In this document: one piece after another, positions 60,768 to 64,000 of the stretch
How the letters are laid out: every line of letters begins with the position of its first letter
How positions within the stretch are numbered: position 1 is the stretch's first letter
From: an uncultured Eubacterium sp.
Lineage (GTDB): Bacteria > Bacillota > Clostridia > Lachnospirales > Lachnospiraceae
Direction: 5' to 3'
NCBI GenBank assembly: GCA_949959185.1
Contig: CATLIX010000004.1
Location: forward strand, 1 to 64,000
DNA: 64,000 nucleotides
Notes under the pieces: generated by a model
Told to the model about the DNA's origin: nothing
The model's input: only the letters and a program-made list of their open reading frames with translations
Databases searched by the model: none
Made by a program: the position numbers and the translations under genes

Positions 60768-62723
60768 TCACTGCAGCCCGTTCCGCTTCCTTCTCCGTTT
60801 TTTCACACTTCTGACTATCAGAATAATCAGCAGAATCAGTAAAATGAAAACCCCTGCTCCAATACAGAAAACTGCAACTGCAATTTTATTGGGATTGCTT
60901 ATAACGGCCCCGATGCTGCTGTCATCTCTGATTATCTTACGGTTCTGAGTAGTACTGTAATATTCCGGTATTTCAGAATCTCCGCCCTTTTTTTCAAAGG
61001 AGTTCAGATATTCGGCCACACAGGCCCAGGCCTTCAGTTCCTGTCCGTCAATATACACAATATATTCTTCCATCTTATCCATGGGAATCTCATTGCCCTG
61101 AGCGTCCTTTGGCACAATAGAAAGAATTCCGTGGGACTGGTCTGTCACTGCTCCCAGCATCTGTCCGCTGTAAAGATCCGCTACCATCCGGTACAGTTTA
61201 TCGTCCTCCAGTTCCTGCACCTTTCCGGACATGTCCTGCAGCTCTGTTTCCGTCACTCTGTTCATCATCATCCGGCTGGGATTGATGGTATAGGTAAGAC
61301 CGCTGCTGTACAGCTGGGCTGTGGACATAATGGGGGAAATGGAAGCGTCCACTTCCGCCATGGTTTTCAGTTCCTCTCCTGTCAGATATGCGCTGATCAG
61401 AGGGTAACCCGGTACCCCGTCCGGCCCGATTCCCAGCGAAAGCACCTGAAATGCATCTGACACCGTGATATCTTTATCTTTGTAAAACGTATCGCGGATA
61501 CAGCCGCTGGGAACCACTGCAATCTCTGCCGGATTTTCATCGCCTGTATCATGGCTGTTGACCACATACAGGTAAGCGTCTGTCAGAAGATTTCCCAGGG
61601 TTTCTTCCTGCAGCTTTTCACCCAGACCATTCATTTTTGTAAATTCCCAGGGATTGTGCACCAGTATCTGATCTCTGGTAAATCCAAACCTGGACAGATA
61701 TTCAGAATCAATGGTAAGGCCCAGTTCCTCCACTTTCTTTCCCGCGTCCGCATGTTCCTTATAAGTTTCATCCATCAGGGTAAGCTGGTAGTCTTTAAGG
61801 CTCCAGCGGCCGTCTTCTGTCTGAACCATGCGCAGAGAACCCACGCGGGCGCCGTATTCTCCGGTGGATACAATGGCCGTATCCCCATGGATGATGGGCT
61901 CCTTAAGAATACTGTGGGTATGGCCGCTGATAATCAAATCCAGTTCCGGTACGCCTTTTGCCAGAAGTTCATCCTCTGATTTCTTCTCGTCCTCCCAGGT
62001 ACCGCTGTGAGAAACGCATACAATCATATCCACATCTTCCTGGCTCTGAATCTCCTCCACCGTTTCCTTTACCGCTTCCACCGGATCACGGAATGTCAGT
62101 GCGCAGGTAGGCGCGCAGGCCAGAGCGTCCTTGCCGAATACGCCTGTTATGGCGATTTTGACGCCGCCTTTTTCTACTACAATATATGATTTGATTCCAT
62201 AATCTTCAAAGGCTTCCTGCAACACGGCACCGTCTTCCGCCTGTTCTCCGGCCAGTGTGGCTTCCCAGTCAACGTTGCAGACCACCAGAGGCGGTACCCT
62301 GTCACCGCTTGCTTTTGCCTGACGGAGCATATCTGCAAGACCCTGGCTGCGGTAGTCAAACTCATGATTTCCCAGGGTGGTGGCGTCAGCCCCCAGATAC
62401 CCCAGCATCCGCAGTTCCGCTGCCTGTGTGGTATACACGGTCTGATACAGGGTTCCCATGGAAAAATCCCCGCCATCCAGATACAGCAGATTTTCTTTTT
62501 CCTGCCGCTGTTCTTCCAGATAACTCATGATTCTGGCGGCACCTCCCACATCCTGTCCTTCTCCGTCTTCCTCCAGATAAAAGGGTTCCAGATGGGAATG
62601 GAGATCATGGGTAAACACCACATTGATTTCTTTTGGTTCTTCTGCCAATACACTCACTCCTGACGCTGCAATCCCAATCAGGGACAGCAGCAGTATATGC
62701 CTTATTTTTCTAATTATCCTCAT
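60768..62723 (-). CDS. Cell-surface 5'-nucleotidase/metallophosphoesterase (UshA type)
   Basis: The 651-residue protein has a signal peptide (IRHILLLSLIGIAASGVSVLAEE), metallophosphoesterase motifs (FTHDLHSHLEPF, LDGGDFSMGT, GNHEFDYR, SGHTHSIL), a C-terminal nucleotidase domain and, near the end, a membrane helix (VAVFCIGAGVFILLILLIILIV) with the basic tail KKRRRKR. So it is anchored at the cell surface. It likely releases phosphate and nucleosides from nucleotides. The ATG at 62723 fits the signal peptide; GCGGAG precedes it. Confidence 0.93.
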   Translation of the reverse strand: MRIIRKIRHILLLSLIGIAASGVSVLAEEPKEINVVFTHDLHSHLEPFYLEEDGEGQDVGGAARIMSYLEEQRQEKENLLYLDGGDFSMGTLYQTVYTTQAAELRMLGYLGADATTLGNHEFDYRSQGLADMLRQAKASGDRVPPLVVCNVDWEATLAGEQAEDGAVLQEAFEDYGIKSYIVVEKGGVKIAITGVFGKDALACAPTCALTFRDPVEAVKETVEEIQSQEDVDMIVCVSHSGTWEDEKKSEDELLAKGVPELDLIISGHTHSILKEPIIHGDTAIVSTGEYGARVGSLRMVQTEDGRWSLKDYQLTLMDETYKEHADAGKKVEELGLTIDSEYLSRFGFTRDQILVHNPWEFTKMNGLGEKLQEETLGNLLTDAYLYVVNSHDTGDENPAEIAVVPSGCIRDTFYKDKDITVSDAFQVLSLGIGPDGVPGYPLISAYLTGEELKTMAEVDASISPIMSTAQLYSSGLTYTINPSRMMMNRVTETELQDMSGKVQELEDDKLYRMVADLYSGQMLGAVTDQSHGILSIVPKDAQGNEIPMDKMEEYIVYIDGQELKAWACVAEYLNSFEKKGGDSEIPEYYSTTQNRKIIRDDSSIGAVISNPNKIAVAVFCIGAGVFILLILLIILIVRSVKKRRRKRNGLQ

Positions 62724-62753
62724 AAACCTGTTTCTCCGCAATCCTTGAATTTG

Positions 62754-62814
62754 CAACAGTTCAGCCATAGCCTGCGTTTGCGAATGGCGCGGGCTTTACT
62801 GTTACTTAAATTTC
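62754..62814. repeat. Small intergenic repeat (family 2, copy 3, inverted and diverged)
   Basis: The segment AACAGTTCAGCC followed by a GC-rich inverted repeat matches the complement of the end of copies 1 and 2 only in that 12-base core. It lies between the DUF362 gene and the nucleotidase gene. Confidence 0.35.
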
Positions 62815-63921
62815 TATCAGCTCATATTCCCGGCTGCCGATACCGATTTTTTCTCCGTGTTCCACACAGGATTTCCAGTTGGTATCCGGATGTGTGATAT
62901 GGAAATGATCGTGGTTCTCATCATGGTCATGTTCTCTGTTCTCATGGAGAATGCTGCCGGCAATCACAGGCTGCCGGTTGCAGGCATCCGCACAGGCCAC
63001 ATCCAGCGCCACCGGGTCAAAGGAAGCAAACATCCCCACATCGGGAATAATGGGAATATCATTCTCCGCATGGCAGTCGCAGTTGGGGGATACGTCGCAC
63101 ACAATGGAAATATGGAAATGGGGACGTCCCTGGAGTACCGCTTTGCTGTATTCCGCCATTTTGCAGTTCAGCACGTCGTTGGATTTTCCAAAGCTGGGCT
63201 CAATGGCGTCTTTGGGGCAGACGCCGATACACCGACCGCAGCCCGCACATTTCTCGTGGTCGATACAGGCCTTTTTATCTGTAACGGTAACTCCCTGATG
63301 GGCGCAGACTCTGGTACACATGCCGCAGCCCACACAGTTTTCCTGATTTACATATGGCTTGCCCTCGCTGTGCATTTCCATTTTTCCCGCTCTGGAGCCG
63401 CAGCCCATACCGATATTTTTCAGGGCTCCGCCAAAGCCTGTCATTTCATGGCCTTTGAAATGATTCAGGGAAATAAAAACGTCGGCGTCCATGACCGCCC
63501 GCCCGATTTTAGCCTCTTTTATGTATTCTCCGTCTACAGGTACCAGAACTTCGTCCGTTCCTTTCAGACCGTCTCCGATAATCACATGGCAGCCTGTGGA
63601 AAAGGGGGTAAATCCGTTCTCATATGCAGTGTCCAGATGATCCAGTGCATTTTTCCGGCTTCCCACATACAGGGTATTGCAGTCTGTCAGAAATACTTTT
63701 CCGCCCAGCTCCTTTACCACGTCCGCTACGGCTCTGGCATAATTGGGACGCAGGAAAGCCAGGTTGCCCAGTTCTCCGAAATGTATCTTAATGGCTGCAT
63801 ATTTATCGGTAAAATCAATGTCTTTGATACCCGCTGTCAGAATCAGACGTTTTAATTTGTCCGGAATGTTTTCTGTAAATGAGGTTTTAAAGGTTGTAAA
63901 ATATACTTTTGATTTTTCCAT
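62806..63921 (-). CDS. DUF362 protein with 4Fe-4S ferredoxin domain
   Basis: The 371-residue protein has an N-terminal DUF362 part (KIHFGELGNLAFLRPNYARAVADVV... ADVFISLNHFKGHEMTGFGGALKNIGMGCGSRAGK) and a bacterial two-cluster ferredoxin insert with CVGCGMCTRVCAHQG and CAGCGRCIGVCPKDA. Gene neighbours do not fix the role; electron transfer is likely. The C-terminus is His-rich (HENREHDHDENHDHFHI), which may bind metal. The ATG at 63921 was chosen for AAGGAG 8 bases upstream. Confidence 0.9.
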   Translation of the reverse strand: MEKSKVYFTTFKTSFTENIPDKLKRLILTAGIKDIDFTDKYAAIKIHFGELGNLAFLRPNYARAVADVVKELGGKVFLTDCNTLYVGSRKNALDHLDTAYENGFTPFSTGCHVIIGDGLKGTDEVLVPVDGEYIKEAKIGRAVMDADVFISLNHFKGHEMTGFGGALKNIGMGCGSRAGKMEMHSEGKPYVNQENCVGCGMCTRVCAHQGVTVTDKKACIDHEKCAGCGRCIGVCPKDAIEPSFGKSNDVLNCKMAEYSKAVLQGRPHFHISIVCDVSPNCDCHAENDIPIIPDVGMFASFDPVALDVACADACNRQPVIAGSILHENREHDHDENHDHFHITHPDTNWKSCVEHGEKIGIGSREYELIEI

Positions 63922-64000
63922 ATGAAATTCTCCTTCTCTCATAATAATATTCGCTGACTGCTCCGATACCCGGCGTTTCCACGGGGTATATCCTATTCTA

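Overview
The window looks like chromosomal DNA of a Gram-positive anaerobe of the order Eubacteriales, most likely family Lachnospiraceae; the genus cannot be fixed from the sequence. The grounds are strong AGGAGG-type ribosome binding sites, several TTG/GTG starts, rubrerythrin, radical-SAM maturases of [FeFe] hydrogenase (HydE, HydG), a CbiK-type chelatase, a YitT protein, a lipoprotein of the trigger factor/FKBP type, and long proteins of the sort seen as uncharacterised conserved genes in that family. Nearly all genes lie on the minus strand. The exceptions are a small unknown gene, a HAD phosphatase, the IS256-type insertion, cbiK and a broken Uma2 gene. No rRNA, tRNA or CRISPR array was seen.

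Layout. 1-6.4 kb holds a histidine phosphatase (cut by the window edge, with a 42-bp repeat at its 3' end), a remnant of an AlbA_2-type ATP-binding protein, sbcC-sbcD with a small partner gene, and a patatin-like lipase. 6.4-13 kb holds a decayed AAA-ATPase-like gene, small unknown genes, a TfoX-like protein, a 966-residue zinc-ribbon protein, a YccF membrane protein and a GH42 beta-galactosidase. 13-14.2 kb holds a hairpin and tandem-repeat segment and a phosphoglycolate-phosphatase-like gene.

14.3-26 kb is an accessory island that reads clearly AT-richer than its surroundings. An IS256-family element, with its transposase split by one UGA, sits in the remains of an IS66-type element. Next come an AbiEii/AbiEi-type toxin-antitoxin pair and, upstream of it in the same transcription direction, a tightly packed five-gene cassette: a DptF-like P-loop ATPase, two large proteins I do not recognise, a ParA/MinD-type ATPase, and an HD-domain phosphohydrolase with a zinc ribbon. 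A near-consensus promoter and a perfect inverted repeat precede the cassette. I read it as a candidate undescribed defence system, and it is the main find in the window. The function is inferred, not shown.

26.7-64 kb returns to core-type genes: a YitT protein, an FKBP/trigger-factor lipoprotein, rubrerythrin, a MATE exporter, a chemotaxis receptor, a membrane-anchored beta-propeller-like protein with a possible C39-like tail, a methyltransferase, a proline-rich protein, CbiK with an ArsR/DUF2087 regulator, branching enzyme GlgB, a TPR/P-loop protein, an AI-2E family transporter, an aconitase-like hydratase, a hybrid histidine kinase broken by UGA, a two-component pair, HydG-HydE, a 5'-nucleotidase-type surface phosphoesterase and a DUF362 ferredoxin. 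Intergenic spaces carry at least three small repeat families. The best defined is an approximately 60-bp imperfect palindrome with three copies (40.3, 45.5 and 60.4 kb). The number of broken genes (AlbA_2 remnant, AAA-ATPase-like, transposase, IS66 fragment, hybrid kinase, Uma2) suggests ongoing gene decay.
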